A DNA stretch of 64,000 nucleotides from Valencia hispanica (lineage: Eukaryota > Chordata > Actinopteri > Cyprinodontiformes > Valenciidae). A program made the translations under genes and the position numbers. Location: contig OY747705.1 in assembly GCA_963556495.2 (NCBI GenBank), positions 33,381,798-33,445,797 of the forward strand. The letters are read 5' to 3'. The notes under the pieces are model-generated. The model worked only from the letters and a program-made list of their open reading frames with translations, searched no databases and was not told the DNA's origin. Below, piece after piece: positions 45,490 to 57,329 of the stretch (within the stretch, counting starts at the first letter, position 1; every line of letters begins with the position of its first letter).

Positions 45490-46005
45490 CCTAAAATTTA
45501 ATCTAGCCACAGTGAGACCACTGTAAAAAAGCGATTTCTCTGGGACAGTTCAGTTGAAACCCCTCACCCCGTTCCCCTTCTTCCACCAACACAAACCCAG
45601 TAAACAAGCTGGTAGATAACTTTCTCTCCAAAAGTTCAGACATCATGAATACCATTGCTCCAATCAAAGTGAAAATTGTCTCGGGTGGAAAGAAGTCTCC
45701 ACGGACTAGTGATCCACTGGTACGTAGGGAGTGTCGATGAGCCATGAGAAAATGGTGGAAAACTGGACTTCACGTTCTCTATGAGATCTACAGAGACATA
45801 CTAAACAGATATCACTTAATTTTGAAAGACACAAGGGACTCTTTCTTTTCTGAAATCATTAACAGAAACATTAATAATGTGTGGACTTTATTTGCAGCAG
45901 TTAAGAGACTAACTAATCTTCTTGCAACAGTAGACTCTGAACTAAATTCCACCAGGGCCTGCAATGAATTTGCCAAGATTTGGAAAATTAGAGGATCTGT
46001 CTGAA
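45490..46005 (+). pseudogene. L2-clade LINE ORF2 fragment
   Basis: Plus-strand traces: DNFLSKSSDIMNTIAPIKVK, then a TGA near 45737, then MRKWWKTGLHVLYEIYRDIL and SFFSEIINRNINNVWTLFAA. The segment ...YHLILKDTRDSFFSEIINRN corresponds to the RNSRISYFSKIISEHKKNSK segment of the minus-strand L2 copy at 55267. It is the linker between endonuclease and reverse transcriptase. Truncated at both ends. Confidence 0.75.
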
Positions 46006-46019
46006 CTTAACAGAGACGG

Positions 46020-46330
46020 GAAGTAGTTCTGATTGCTCTTTATTCATAAGGCTGGCAGGCTTTCAGCTGCAGAACCTGGGAAAGGAAGGAGACAAAGCTG
46101 GAGAGCAAGGAAAGTCTGATCTGGCAGGACGTGAGAACGACTGGACGGACTGGAAACAACCTCGGCAAATGTGATGACGATAAGATAGAAGGAGTTCAGG
46201 GTTGATGGAGCAGATGACTGAATGAGGTGGAGGTGAGTGAGGGCGTCTTATATATGGGTCACTGACCAGCAATTGAAGAGCAGCACAGGTGTTCATTAAG
46301 TCTGTATTGATTTAAATAGTTAACCCATCC
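46020..46330 (-). repeat. LTR-like block
   Basis: On the minus strand it reads CCCATATATAAGACGCCCTC (TATA-like, about 46260-46241) and later GAATAAAGAGC (polyadenylation-like, about 46052). This order and spacing suit an LTR. No boundary repeats or second copy were identified. Confidence 0.3.
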
Positions 46331-46354
46331 CTGCTTTTGGGTGTCTTCCGTCAG

Positions 46355-46560
46355 ACTTTAAAGGGTGTATGTAATGCAAAATGGACTTTCTGAAGCTTAA
46401 TATCCTGAGAACATGTCTTTCCCTCATTAAAAACATGCCTGAAGTGTTGCTCTGACCCATTCACTCATGTGAGAGTAATCTTTGAGTCACTGCTGGTAGT
46501 TCTCGGGGTTGCTGAAACGCCTGCTCCCACCTATCCCCGCCTTTTCCACCCATCTCCTCC
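46355..46560 (+). repeat. Possible MITE end
   Basis: TTTAAAGGGTGTATGTAATG followed by CCCATTCACTCATGTGAGAG resembles the end of a dispersed fish element. The other end is not found. Motif memory only. Confidence 0.3.
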
Positions 46561-47205
46561 TCTGACCTTACGTACTCAGCCGAGAGCCTCGTCCCTGCAG
46601 AGTGGAGTTTTTCCTTCCACTTCATTTCCTTCCCCTCTTTACCCCAAGGTGCTCTCTTGTTTAGTTCATTCTTTTTGTGTATCAAGTTAATAGTTTTCCT
46701 TATTTAGTTTTTACATGTTAGGTTATTCCTTGTTTTTATTAGTTATTTCTGGCACTTCCTTGTTTCTGTGTTTCTTCTTGCTCTTAGACGTTTTCACCTT
46801 TTGTTTATGTCCTCATTTGTTTCCTTAGTTTATTTTCCTCTAGATAGTTTCCTAATTTATTTCTTCCTTCTGCTCTCTAGTGTTTCCTTAGGATTCCTTC
46901 CAAGACTTATCATCTTTAGTTTCTAGTTTCTTAAGTTTTCTGTCTCCCTAGCCATTCTAACTCTTGTCCCAGCTGTTGATTGTTTCCACCTGCTCTCTCC
47001 CTCTCACCTGCATCTGATTTCTCTAATTGGTCATTGGTCTTCTCTGTCACTTCCTCATTTTTCTCCCCAGTATATATTCTCCTCTCATTTAGTCACTACT
47101 CGCTGGTCCATCGTCTTTTCTTCCCTGCCTGAACTTGTTGACTGGTGCTGCAGCCATGGATTTGTGGGGAACTCACCTTTTGTCGGCACCTGTATGGCCT
47201 ACTGT

Positions 47206-47445
47206 CCTCTGCCTCCTGACTCCGCAGGGGGTGTTCCGGAAGACACGCCTCTGCCTCCTGACTCCGCAGGGGGTGTTCCGGAAGACACGCCTCTGGCTCC
47301 TGACTCCGCAGGGGGTGTTCCGGAAGACACGCCTCTGGCTCCTGACTCCGCCAGGGGGTGTTCCGGAGGACACGCCTCTGGCTCCTGACTCCGCCAGGGG
47401 GTGTTCCGGAGAACACGCCTCAGGCCCCTGACTCTGCCGAGGGTC
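47206..47445 (+). repeat. 42/43-bp minisatellite, about 5.5 units
   Basis: The unit starts CCTCTGCCTCCTGACTCCGC and includes GGGGGTGTTCCGGAAGACAC. The period is 42 bp for the first units, then 43 bp after a C insertion. First array in the train. Confidence 0.95.
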
Positions 47446-47470
47446 TCCAAAGGGACACAGCCTCGGGGTC

Positions 47471-47640
47471 AACGCCACGTCGTGGGTCTTCAACGCCACA
47501 TCGTGGGTCTTCAACGCCACGTCGTGGGTCTTCAACGCCACGTCGTGGGTCTTCAGCGCCACGTCGTGGGTCTTCAGCGCCACGTCGTGGGTCTTCAACG
47601 CCACGCCGTGGGTCCTCTACGCCACGCCGTGGATCCTCTA
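47471..47640 (+). repeat. 21-bp minisatellite, about 8 units
   Basis: The unit is AACGCCACGTCGTGGGTCTT plus C, with few substitutions. In one frame it encodes a Ser-Thr-Pro-Arg-Arg-Gly-Ser heptad. Confidence 0.95.
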
Positions 47641-47753
47641 CTCCTCCTTCCCGAGGGTCCTCTACTCCTCCCTCTCGAGGGTCCTCTACTCCTCCCTCTC
47701 GAGGATCCTCTACCCCGTCCTCTCGAGGGTCCTCTACTCTGTCCTCTCGAGGG
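47634..47753 (+). repeat. 24-bp minisatellite, 5 units
   Basis: The unit begins TCCTCTACTCCTCCCTCTCG and ends AGGG; it repeats five times without length change. Confidence 0.95.
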
Positions 47754-47790
47754 TCCCCAGCGTCCTACCAATGTCCCCTCAGTCGTCACC

Positions 47791-47940
47791 GGTTCCCAAG
47801 ACACAAGGTTCTCTGCATTCAGTTCCCAAGACACAAGGTTCTCTGCAGCCATTTTCCAAGACACAAAGTTCTCTGCAGCCGGTTCCCAAGACACAAGGTT
47901 CAGCTCTGTCGCCTCCCAAGACACAAGGTTCTCCGCCGCA
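47791..47940 (+). repeat. 30-bp minisatellite, 5 units
   Basis: The unit is GGTTCCCAAGACACAAGGTT followed by CTCTGCAGCC, with moderate divergence between units. Confidence 0.95.
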
Positions 47941-48219
47941 GGCCTCCTTCTCTCCTGCTCCTTCGTCACTACTCGCTGGTCCGTCGTCGTTTCTTCCATG
48001 CTTTGTTCCTGCCTTCCCTGTCATCCGTATATCTTCCCTGCTCAACCTTCCCTGTCGTTTTCCTTAGTTTGATGGTCTCCTTGTTCCCTGGTTACCCCAT
48101 GATTTTGTAAGTGTGTTTGTTTTCTTTAATTAAAATCAAGTTCCTTTTACTTTCTGCATTTGGGTCCTCCTTGAACCACCACCATTACAGTATTGGCCTG
48201 CCCAAGATAGATTACAACG

Positions 48220-49080
48220 CCCATGTAAATTAGTTTGCAACCATACAATGCTTTCACCCAAGACAACCAGAAAGTACAACCTTGAGTGACATTCTGGTGC
48301 ACACTCCATACTAGTTGGTGGCAGTAATGCACCAAATTGTTGTTTGCAGGCCAGCAATAAATACAAAGAAGAAGAAGGGTGCTATGTTGTTGTTAGGCTA
48401 ATTGGCTTGCCAACAGTAGTTCTGATGTGAAAAAATACACACAAGGAAGGGAATTATCAAGGTTTTGTGATACATATCATGTTGGATTTTGGACAAAAGA
48501 CCTTGTGGACTAGCTATTCTACAGGAGGAAATTAATTGGACTGTTGTGGATGTAAAAATAGTTTTTACTTTGAAGTGTGGCTTTGAACGGGGAGTTGCCC
48601 ATTATTTGTTTTCTGAGTGGTTTGACAAAAGCATATACTGTGTCTACAGTTATGATTGTATCCTTGATTGGCATACATCATTGGAATCACAAGCAGGGGT
48701 GGGCTGGTGTTGAAATTCAGCCTGAGAGCTTGGAAGTTTCTTTACTTTGAGTGGGTTGCGGATGAGGTACTAATCAATTGCAGGTGTAGCAGCACCAGTA
48801 GCGCTTACAAATATATTTTATAAAGGAAGATCATTCACGTACCCAAGAAGGCACACAACAGGATGATGACAATGGCTCAACAGCGGCTACTTTAGGTGTA
48901 CAAAAAGAAACGTTCCCACCGTCTAGAACAGACTGGCCATTTGGGAAAACTCCCGAACCTTGCTAAGGCCAGCCCCCCTGAAAGAATCTTAGCTTTCGAA
49001 TAATGTATAATCAAACAAGGCATATTTGACCCCAAAGTATGTAACATACCGCCAATGGAACTTTAAAAGGTGAATGGGTT
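48220..49080 (+). repeat. Dispersed repeat copy B
   Basis: Starts with TTGGTGGCAGTAATGCACCA and AATAAATACAAAGAAGAAGA, like an I-clade LINE 3' end. It continues CACAAGGAAGGGAATTATCA, TGGATTTTGGACAAAAGACC, GTATCCTTGATTGGCATACA and, further on, CATATTTGACCCCAAAGTAT. These follow the order in copy A (25990-26580), with an extra segment near 48690-49010. Diverged; family unknown. Confidence 0.65.
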
Positions 49081-51229
49081 AACTAAAAACTGGGCCCCCC
49101 AGCTAAATTCCCCGGGCGCTAGGTCTGCCTGGGGGTTTAACTGCGCTACAGTAATGTTAAAATGTAATTCCAAGGATGCAGTCTGTCATATCACTTACAC
49201 TCAGAAAATCAATCCCTCCGTTGTGTCTTACAGCATCTTTGTTGAAACCTAAATAGTGCCTTCAAACGAATGTTACACATGTGGGGGATGCAAAAGAAGC
49301 TAAAATAACAATATGCAATTATACTACAGCTATGTTAACACACATTTTCTCCTTTATCTGACTCAAACAAACAAAATTAGTCGCTGCTGACTATTATTAA
49401 ATTATTACTGAATCATTAAGGCTAAACTTATAGGAGAATTATTTGGCAAGAGTGGTCATTGACTGAACACAATCTGTAGACATCAACAGTTGCTTTGTAT
49501 TGACAAGAGGGAATAAATGCTGTAAAAAGCATTTTGTTATACAATTAACTTTATCATCACAACCAACAGCAGTCGTCATCTTGATGGTTTGAGTGTTGAT
49601 TCCCTCTTCAAACAATCTGTCCCAGCTGTGGCAATAATTGTGTTTTGTCCCTCAGCTTTGTGTAGTTCTTTTGAACTCTTACCTCCTGAGACATGGTTGC
49701 CCCATCATTATTGCACAATCCAGGGGGCAAAAAAGTGTCCTCATTGAATAGATTGATTTTTTGTGAGTCTGGAAAAATCCATCCAATTAACATGATTATT
49801 TCCAGAAAGCTCATTAAAATGTATTCCATGGATGATTTTTGTAGCAAAAGCACTACCAGTGTCATTTGTCTGTTTCCAGTGAGCAGCTATACACCATTTA
49901 ATCTTTCTAGTAAAATAAATCCCTTCTGTGATTGCCCTTAAAGAGTTTTAGAAGGTGCATTGCAGATGCCACCATTCACATACGGTAATCCCTTCCTTTT
50001 TAGTTGTAGCTCAAAGGCCATTTTTGCAGGAAGATTGACTTTTAAAAATACTTTGCTATTAAAAGCAATATAATACAAAGGAAGGATCATTTGTGATTTT
50101 TTTATGTTTCATACTTTCATGTTTTAACTCTAACATTATGAAATATGCCCTTTAATAACTTTGTATTTTTTCCATCTGGAGTACTGAAAGGCATTTAACT
50201 GGCATGAATAAATGGTCATTCATCAACATGTTGGTTAAGATTAAAACATTTTGCCACAGTATCTATCTTCTTTGACAGGTCTAACATTTTGGGTCATATA
50301 GAGCCGGGTGGATTATAAAGAAGGAGCCTCTAAGTAACCTTAGAAATAACTTTGTTTTTCTTATAAAATGTCTCAAAAACATGGGTGATGAAACCATTAA
50401 ACACTTTTAGGAGAGGTTATTTTGCTGGCACTATTTGCCCCAGAGATAAGTGAGATGGGAGCACACTGGGGACAGATTATCGGAAACCCAACCCACCTTG
50501 TCAAAGCCTTGTTGTCCAACTGGCTGTCTGTGAACTCGGAAAATGAATTCCTCAAAATTCCTCTTTGGCTAGGCATAAATCTCATTTCCTCTTTATTTCT
50601 TCTTGGTCTCTTTTCCCTCTGTCAATCAGGATCAGAGCCAAGTCTTCCCACAATTGCTGCCACCAACACTGCTCACGGTTAAGGCTACCATTTCCAAGCC
50701 CATTCTCCCGCTGACTAATTAGTGTTATGGTTACTTAGCATTTTTGGCAGCTTGGAGTTTCCCCCGGACATTATGTCTAAAGCACTTGTCAAAACATTGG
50801 TTGAGGGAGGTGTGCTGGCCTGCTGGCTGGGGATGTTGAAGCAGCATCATGGGACATAGTGGAGAAGATGGCAGGAGCCAGAAAAATTGTGGGTGGAAAA
50901 CAGAAAGGAAGAGATCCTGGCGTCACAGTCAGGGCACTGACAACCCCAGTCTCCAGGCTCTCTGCCCATAAGCAGCAGCAGGAAGCAGAAATTCAGGCAT
51001 TTGCTGAGCTTGGCTGCAGTGACCTACAGTCTCCACACCTTTACTTGCTGGCCAGAAACAACCTTTTCCTTATTTAAAAATCTAATTTTTGATAGAAGGT
51101 AGCACACAAGCTCGGAGAAAGAACAACCAAAACATGAAGAGAGTGTCAGGAGTCTGGAGTTTAATTTGTGTTGTGAATTCTCTGTGTTTCGCCTTTCCAT
51201 GGGTTGTCCAACCGAGGGCATAGTGGAGG
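49081..51229. other. No gene seen
   Basis: About 2.1 kb without recognised repeats or genes. An ORF at 50859-51077 has no family resemblance. Confidence 0.4.
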
Positions 51230-51660
51230 CAGGTGTGATTAAGCACACCTACAAATCATTGGGATTGCAGGAGGGTAAAAGGAGCCGGCAGTAAGTCACT
51301 CCCTGTCTTAGTGTTAATCTATATGATAACCTTTGTCCGTTCCTAGAATTATTCTCTCGATTCTTCCTCAGAATCTCACCCTATTTCATGTTCCTCACAG
51401 GTTTCTTGCTTCCCTGGCTTCCTCTCCTGAGATCTGGCTTCTACCTCCATGACTGGCTCCCAGCTTCTTCAGTCAAACATCATCCTCCTGCTCTGTTCCA
51501 TTTACCCTCCGGAGTTCCACCTCTCAAGTACCATCCTCCTGCACACTTTGATTCAAATTGCTTCTGCAGTTCTGAATCTATCCTCCTGCTGGCTGATGCA
51601 AGTGTAATATATGTCAGCATAGCTTTTCTGTGATGTTTGCTCTTTTTGTGCTACCTCATG
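51230..51660 (+). repeat. Pyrimidine-rich repeat-like block
   Basis: AATTAAGCACACC-type sequence followed by AAAAGGAGCCGGCAGTAAGT and a C/T-rich stretch resembles the 5' part of fish LTR-like repeats such as the one at 46690. No direct alignment with that copy was made; weak call. Confidence 0.25.
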
Positions 51661-51849
51661 TGTTCTGTTGCATGCTTCCAGTTACTGAAACCTGTTTCAA
51701 AGCACAACTGACTTTTAGCATTGCTTAAAACACGGCATGCAAAGCAAAGCACATCTTCGGTGGAGTACAGCAGCCACTGTTGTTGGATGTGCTCACCATT
51801 TGCCAGCTTGCGGTTAAGGGTGCAATAGGGAGAACAGCAGCTTTTGGCG

Positions 51850-52865
51850 TTTATACAACCATTCCGATGCTTGAAAATTGCTGTTGATGTTCTAAGAGCT
51901 CCCCCAGTCCTTGCTCAGCCCAGTAAGTCTGCCGGAACTCATCAATTTTTCCCCAGAGAGCAGGATCAGTACTGTCTGATTTATCCACAGTCAAGGTGTC
52001 TTCTCCTGAAGAGCATCACGCCTCCATTGCTTCTGTTTCCGTGGGCGCCAGATCACCCACAGTTCCAAGTTCTGGCAGGATCTTAGCACCGGTGTTAGCA
52101 AAGCTAACGTTCTGAGAAGGCAAGAGGGAAGATGGCTCAGCTCCATCGCCACTGAGAGGCTTAAAAAAGCCTGTAAGCCAAGGCATCCTCTTCATTAACT
52201 CTTTTTCACACCCTTTTTGATACCCTGCCCACTGTGGCCTTGAAATTGACACCGTCCGTGCGGGTAGCGCAGGGGCCTCCTGGTGGGAGAAGGAGGATGA
52301 CTGGTCTGGTCTCTGGAGTCCTTTCAGATCCGAGCAAGTGTGGAGCTTTGATTCTGCCCTCTTTGGTACACCTTGGATCCTATGGACCAATGGCGCGTTC
52401 TTTTGTTGCTTCTGAGGAGGAGGTGGCAACCTACCCCTACTCTACTACCCTCCGCCTGTGCTGGCATGAACTCTTCTAACCTCAGGTACTTGGAAAAATC
52501 TTCCTCATCTCCTGTCTCCAAGCCAGATCGTTTGTTGTACTGCCCATCACTTAGCTTTGGCCTGATAAATACCCATTCTCTCGGGAAAAAACTTTTATAC
52601 TTAAAAACTACTTTACTGACAGAGATCTTGTTTTTCTCCGTCATGGAAACTTGGATGAAACTGCTGAAACTGCCGTCATTGCTGAACTCCTACCAGTGAA
52701 CTGCTCAATTTCTTAATACTCCAAGGGCATTTGGACGCGATGAAGGTTTGACTATTTTTAAATCTAATATGCTGTGGTAGTCTGTTAAATCCCCAACTAC
52801 CCTTGCTAGTTGTGAATTGATCCCCCATTAAACATGACGTTAACATTCGAGTGAACATACAGGTG
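51850..52865 (+). pseudogene. L2-clade LINE 5' part: leader and endonuclease start
   Basis: Plus-strand traces in 52480-52740 give PDRLLYCPSLSFGLINTHSL and then ILFFSVMETWMKLLKLPSLL, the start of an APE-type endonuclease in L2/CR1 ORF2 (GLINTRS-type opening and ETW). They are followed by TAQFLNTPRAFGRDEG in a shifted frame and several stops. The GC-richer upstream part (51850-52400) is probably its leader or ORF1 region. It abuts the 3' end of the next, opposite-strand L2 copy at 52869. Confidence 0.65.
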
Positions 52866-52868
52866 TTC

Positions 52869-55535
52869 AAATCAAATCAAACTTTATTTATAAAACGCTT
52901 TTCCTACAATAAGTTGCATCACAAAGTGCTTTACAGATTAAAATGACCCCACATAAAACCACGTTCCCTTCCCTCCCCCACAGATTTAAAAGCATGGTCA
53001 GTTATACCCCCCTCCCCCCAATCCGTCTCACATGCACACACACAGTTAAAAGCAACAGTAAAAAAGGACATTGGGCCGAGTGCAGATGAACCGTGCAAGG
53101 AAATGCCATCAGAGGAGCCCTCTGCCCTGGCAGTGGTAGATCAACAGCAGCAGCCAAGGGGCTGACACTGGGCGCCCAGTGGAGGCAAGGCCAAGACCCT
53201 CACCTCCACCCAAGCTCCACCTGGAGAGCACCCAGGCAGCCACAGCCGACCACCGCTCCCAGGGCAGAGGGCTCCCAAAGAGGAAACACTGGAACGGGGA
53301 TTAAGATAAGTTAAAGTATAAAAATAAACACTAAATTAATGTGCTAAGATTAAATAGTAAAACACTGATAAAAATATAATCATATAAAACATGCAGAGCA
53401 ATTAAACAAACAGTAATAAATAATAATCAGTAATAAAAAATAATCAGTTAAAAGCTAGGCTAAAAAGGTGAGTCTTGAGCCTGCTCTTAAAAAACATGAA
53501 CATTCTCTACGGCCCTGAGGTCCTCCAGCAGCCTGTTCCAGAGGTGAGGGCCATAAAACTGGAAAGATGCCTCGCCATCCATGTGTGTCCTGACTTTTGG
53601 GGTGACAAGGAGACGGCTGTCAGAGGAGCGCAGAGACCGTGAAGGCTCATTTGGTAAAAGCAGTTCAGAGAGATAAGAAGGCCCAAGACCATTAAGACAC
53701 TTAAAAACCATTAAAATAACCTTAAAATCGATCCTAAAATGTACAGGGAGCCAATGCAATGATTTTAAGACCGGTGTAATGTGCTCCCGCCTCTTGGTCT
53801 TCGTCAGGACACGTCCTGCTGAATTTTGTAGTAGTCCTGATATACCTGATATACTCTTTTTGGGAAGACCAGAAAGCAGGGCATTACAGTAATCAATTCT
53901 ACTGGATATAAAAGTATGCATCAGTGTCTCTGTGTAGGCCCGAGAGAGAATGGGGCGGACTCTGGCAATGTTCTTTAGTTGATAAAAACCTATTTTAGTA
54001 ATATTTTTAATGTGAGGGATAAAAGTCAGCTCAGAGTCAAAAATGACGTCCAGGTTCTTCAATTGTAAAGAAAGATTAAAAGACAGTGATTGTAGTTTTG
54101 GTAAAAGTTTCTCTCTCAGAGCCTCAGGACCGATGACTAAAACTTCAGTTTTGTCCTGGTTGAGCTGGAGAAAGTTTTCTGCCATCCAGGATTTAATGTC
54201 TAAAATGCAATTAAAAAGTGCATCCATTGGCCGTGTGTCATCAGGAGACATGGAGATATATAACTGTGTATCATCAGCATACCTGTGAAAGTTAACCATG
54301 TCATCTGATGATGCTGCCAAGAGGGAGCATATAAAGGTTAAAAAGCACTGTGCCTAAAATTGAACCCCGGGGCACACCACATGTAATCCTATGGACCCTA
54401 GAGGAGCAGGTATCTAAACTTACCATAAAAGTCCTGTCTGTGAGATAGGATGTGAACCATTTGTGAACAGCACCAGAGAGGCCAATCTGTTTTAAACGGG
54501 TTAAAAGAATAATGTGGTCTACTGTATCAAAGGCAGCGCTTAGATCCAGTAGAACCAACACTGTTACCCTCTGTGCTTCATAGTTTATTCTGAAATAATT
54601 TAAAAGCTTTGAAAACGGCTGTCTTTGTGCTGTGGTTCACCCTAAAACCAGACTGAAATTTCTCCAGGACATTGTGCTCATTGATAAAATCATTAGGTTG
54701 AATTAAAACAAATTTTTCTAAAATTTTGCTTAAAAAAGGTAAGTTAGATACCGGTCTAAAATTTTTAAAATCATTAAAATCTAAATTGCTCTTCTTCAGC
54801 AGGGGCCTCACTACCGCCCCTTTAAAGGTGGCAGGAAAGACCCCCGTCTGAAGGGAATAATTCATCATGGTTAAAATGTCATCTCTAAAAGATCCATAAA
54901 ATTGCTTAAAAAAGGAAGTGGGAATCGGGTCCAAGACACATGTGGTGGGCCTCACTGAGGAGAAAACTTTATCAAGACTCCCAGCTTCTACCAGGACAAA
55001 ACTGTCCAGTGTTTCCTCTGGTAAAGACACATGATCAGATTTGTCTAAAACCATGTTACTCTGAGAAGATAAAATCTTATCTCTGATGGTGTCTACCTTC
55101 CCTCTGAAGTGGTCTGCAAACTCCTCACATAAAGTGTTTGAGGGGGTTTTAGGAAATGCATTAGTAGCTCTGTTAGAAAGTTTATCAATGGTGGAAAAAA
55201 GGATTTTGGAATTCTTTTTATGTTCCGAGATGATTTTGGAGAAGTATGAGATTCTTGAATTTCTCACTGCATTGTTGTATAATTTGAGAATATCTGTGTA
55301 TGTTTGATGGTTTATTGTGGTTTTACTTTTCCTCCATTTTCTCTATGCCGCCCTGCAATTTCTCTTAATTTTTCTGTTCACATATCTTGGACTATCTTAC
55401 AAACTACTATAATGTCTGTTGATGAAGTACGCACATTAGATAATTTTCCTGTCTTATTCAGTATTGATATCCCCAGTGCTATCTTTAAAAAAAAATATGT
55501 AGCTATGCACCATTCACCGGTTGTCACTTCAAACT
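52869..55535 (-). mobile_element. L2-clade LINE copy 1, 5' truncated
   Basis: Reads right to left. The 3' end on the plus strand is CAAATCAAACTTTATTTATA near 52872, equivalent to a TATAAATAAAGTTTGATTTG tail. Coding traces reach back at least to 55400 (AAERKWRKSK-type segment interrupted by a stop). It lacks the endonuclease. It stops close to where L2 copy 2 ends, so the two lie head to tail. Confidence 0.88.
53487..55267 (-). pseudogene. L2 reverse transcriptase ORF2, three frame segments
   Basis: Segment 1 (55267-54578) has the linker (RNSRISYFSKIISEHKKNSK) and the first RT blocks (NFRPVSNLPFLSKILEKFVL, EKFQSGFRVNHSTKTAVFKA). Segment 2 (54561-54301) has LVLLDLSAAFDTVDHIILLT and VPRGSILGTVLFNLYMLPLG. 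Segment 3 (54320-53487) has FHRYADDTQLYISMSPDDTR (catalytic YADD), SRIDYCNALLSGLPKKSISG and the terminal ASFQFYGPHLWNRLLEDLRA. A one-base shift near 54600 and another near 54302 break the frame. Motifs are otherwise complete, so the copy is fairly young. Confidence 0.92.
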
Positions 55536-57030
55536 ATATTTAAAAAGAGCTTTTCATACAAACATTGCAACTCAAAGTGCTTTACAGATTAAAATGACCC
55601 CACATAAACCACATTCCCATTCCCCCACAGATTTAAAATCACAATTATACCCCCCTTCCTCCAACCCAACCCAACCCAACCCCCATGAGCACACAAACAC
55701 TCAAGAGCCACAATAAAAAGGACATTGGGCCGAGTACAGATGAGCCAGGTAAGGTAAGGAAATGCCATCCAAGGAGCCTTCTGCACCGGCAGCGGCACAT
55801 CAACAGCAGCCAAGGCACTGACACACGGTGCCCAGAGGAGGCAAGGCCTAGACCCCCACCTCCACCCAAGCGCTACCTGGAGAGGTAAACAGACTATAAT
55901 AAATAATAATCAGTTAAAAACTAGGCTTAAAAGGTGAGTCCTGAGCCTGCCCTTAAAAACATGAATGTTCCCTGCTGCCCTGAGTTCCTTCGGCAGCCTG
56001 TTCCAGAGGTGAGGTCCATAGTACTGGAAAGACGCCTCGCCGTGACTGTGTGTCATGACTTTAGAGATGACAAGGAGACAGCTGCCAGAGGAGTCCAGAT
56101 GCCGCAAAGGTTCATCTGGTAAAAACAGTTCTGAAAGACAAGAAGGCCCAAGTCCATTAAGACACTTAATTAAAATAACTTTAAAATAAACCACACGGGG
56201 AGCCAATGCAATGAATTTAAGATGGGTCCAATGTGCTCCCGCCTCCTAGTCTTTCTCAGGACACGTGCTGCTTAATTCTGTAAAAGTTGTAAACCTGAGA
56301 TACTCTTTTTGGGAAGACCAGAAAGCAGGGCATTACAGTAATCAATTCTGCTGGTAAAAACATGCATCAGTGTCTCCGTGTTGGCCCGAGAGAGAATGGG
56401 GCAGACTCTGGCAATGTCCTTTAGATCATAAAACTCTATTTTAATAATGTTTTTAATGTGAGGGATAAAAGTCAGCTCAGAATCAAATATCACACCCAGG
56501 TTCTTCACTTGTAAAGAAGGATTAAAAGACAGTGATTGTAGTTTTGGTAAAAGTTTCCTCTCTCTGAGCCTCAGGAAAGATGACCAAAACTTCAGTCTTG
56601 TCCTGGTTGAGTTTAAAAAGTGCATCCATTGGCCGTGTGTCATCAGGAGACATGGAGATGTACAACTGTGCATCATCGGCATAACTGTGAAAGTTCACTC
56701 CATGTCTTCACATGACGCTGCCAAGAAGGAGCATATAAAGGTTAAAGAGTACTGGGCCTAAAATTGAACCCTGGGGCACACCACATGTAATCTTGTGGAC
56801 CTTAGAGGAGCAAGTATCTAAACTTACCATTAAAGTCCTGTCTGTGAGATAAGATGTGAACTGTTTATGAACAGCACCAGTGAGGCCAATCTGTTTAAAA
56901 CGGGATTAAAGAATAGTGTTGTCCACTGTATCAAAGGCAGCGCTTAGATCCAGGAGAACCAACGCTGTCACCCTCTGTGCATCATAGTTTAATTTAAAAT
57001 CATTTTAAATCTTCAAAATGGTCATGCTGT
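55536..57030 (-). mobile_element. L2-clade LINE copy 2, strongly 5' truncated
   Basis: Repeats the 3' half of copy 1 in the same orientation: 3' end near 55540 (AAAAAGAGCTTTTCATACAA), a GC-richer stretch matching 53060-53250, then ORF2 pieces at 55910-56206 (EASFQYYGPHLWNRLPKELR) and 56272-56682 (SRIDYCNALLSGLPKKSISG). Its 5' end is near 57030, equivalent to about 54620 in copy 1. Differences from copy 1 are frequent, so this is a separate insertion and not a recent tandem duplication. Confidence 0.85.
55910..56682 (-). pseudogene. L2 ORF2 C-terminal remnants, copy 2
   Basis: Two frame segments cover the end of reverse transcriptase and the ORF2 C-terminus. The upstream YADD region (about 56640-56690) reads in another frame as MMHSCTSPCLLMTHGQWMHF, showing a frameshift. 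The C-terminal motif HVFKGRLRTHLLSLVFN is preserved at 55910. No complete domain remains. Confidence 0.85.
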
Positions 57031-57329
57031 AACCATATCTTTGGCTATAATTGCCGCCAAAATTCTTTCATCTGCACCAGATTACACAGGATGGTTATTA
57101 GTCCCACCCCTAAAAAATATTTATGCAAACATTTGGTGGGTGAGGCGTAATTCCTTAGATCCAAATTTGACTCAATTTACCTAATAAACATCTAGCTGTG
57201 GACAGTGACTGAAGACAAGTTGGTATAACTTGGATTTCAGAACTGAGAGGTTTAGAAAGAGGGTGCGGCTGTGGCAGCATGGCAAAGCCTGATATCAAGG
57301 AAATATATTTGGGAGTAATTTCCACAAAC
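57031..57329. other. No gene seen
   Basis: Non-coding; nothing recognised. Confidence 0.5.

Larger units (their letters stand above)
46690..48188 (+). repeat. LTR-like fish repeat containing four minisatellites
   Basis: Pyrimidine-rich sequence with CACCTGCATCTGATTTCTCT (about 47007) and a terminal CTGCATTTGGGTCCTCC (about 48155). The same ordered words occur in reverse complement in the block at 57330-57989, so the two are copies of one family. Between 47206 and 47940 this copy has four tandem arrays. A direct repeat, CACTACTCGCTGGTCC, lies on both sides of them (47095 and 47966). Element class undetermined; LTR-like because of size and the TG/CA termini of its sibling. Confidence 0.55.

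Noticed and set aside
47206..47940. CRISPR-like arrays
   Set aside because: Direct tandem repeats without unique spacers, in a eukaryotic context.
47173..48110. Pro/Ser/Arg-rich ORFs on both strands as a real gene
   Set aside because: Produced by tandem arrays with periods divisible by three; no flanking exon structure or non-repetitive domain. Kept only as a finding.
52016..52429. Minus-strand 137-aa ORF as a host gene
   Set aside because: Opposite to the L2 LINE 5' region read on the plus strand; no recognisable domain.
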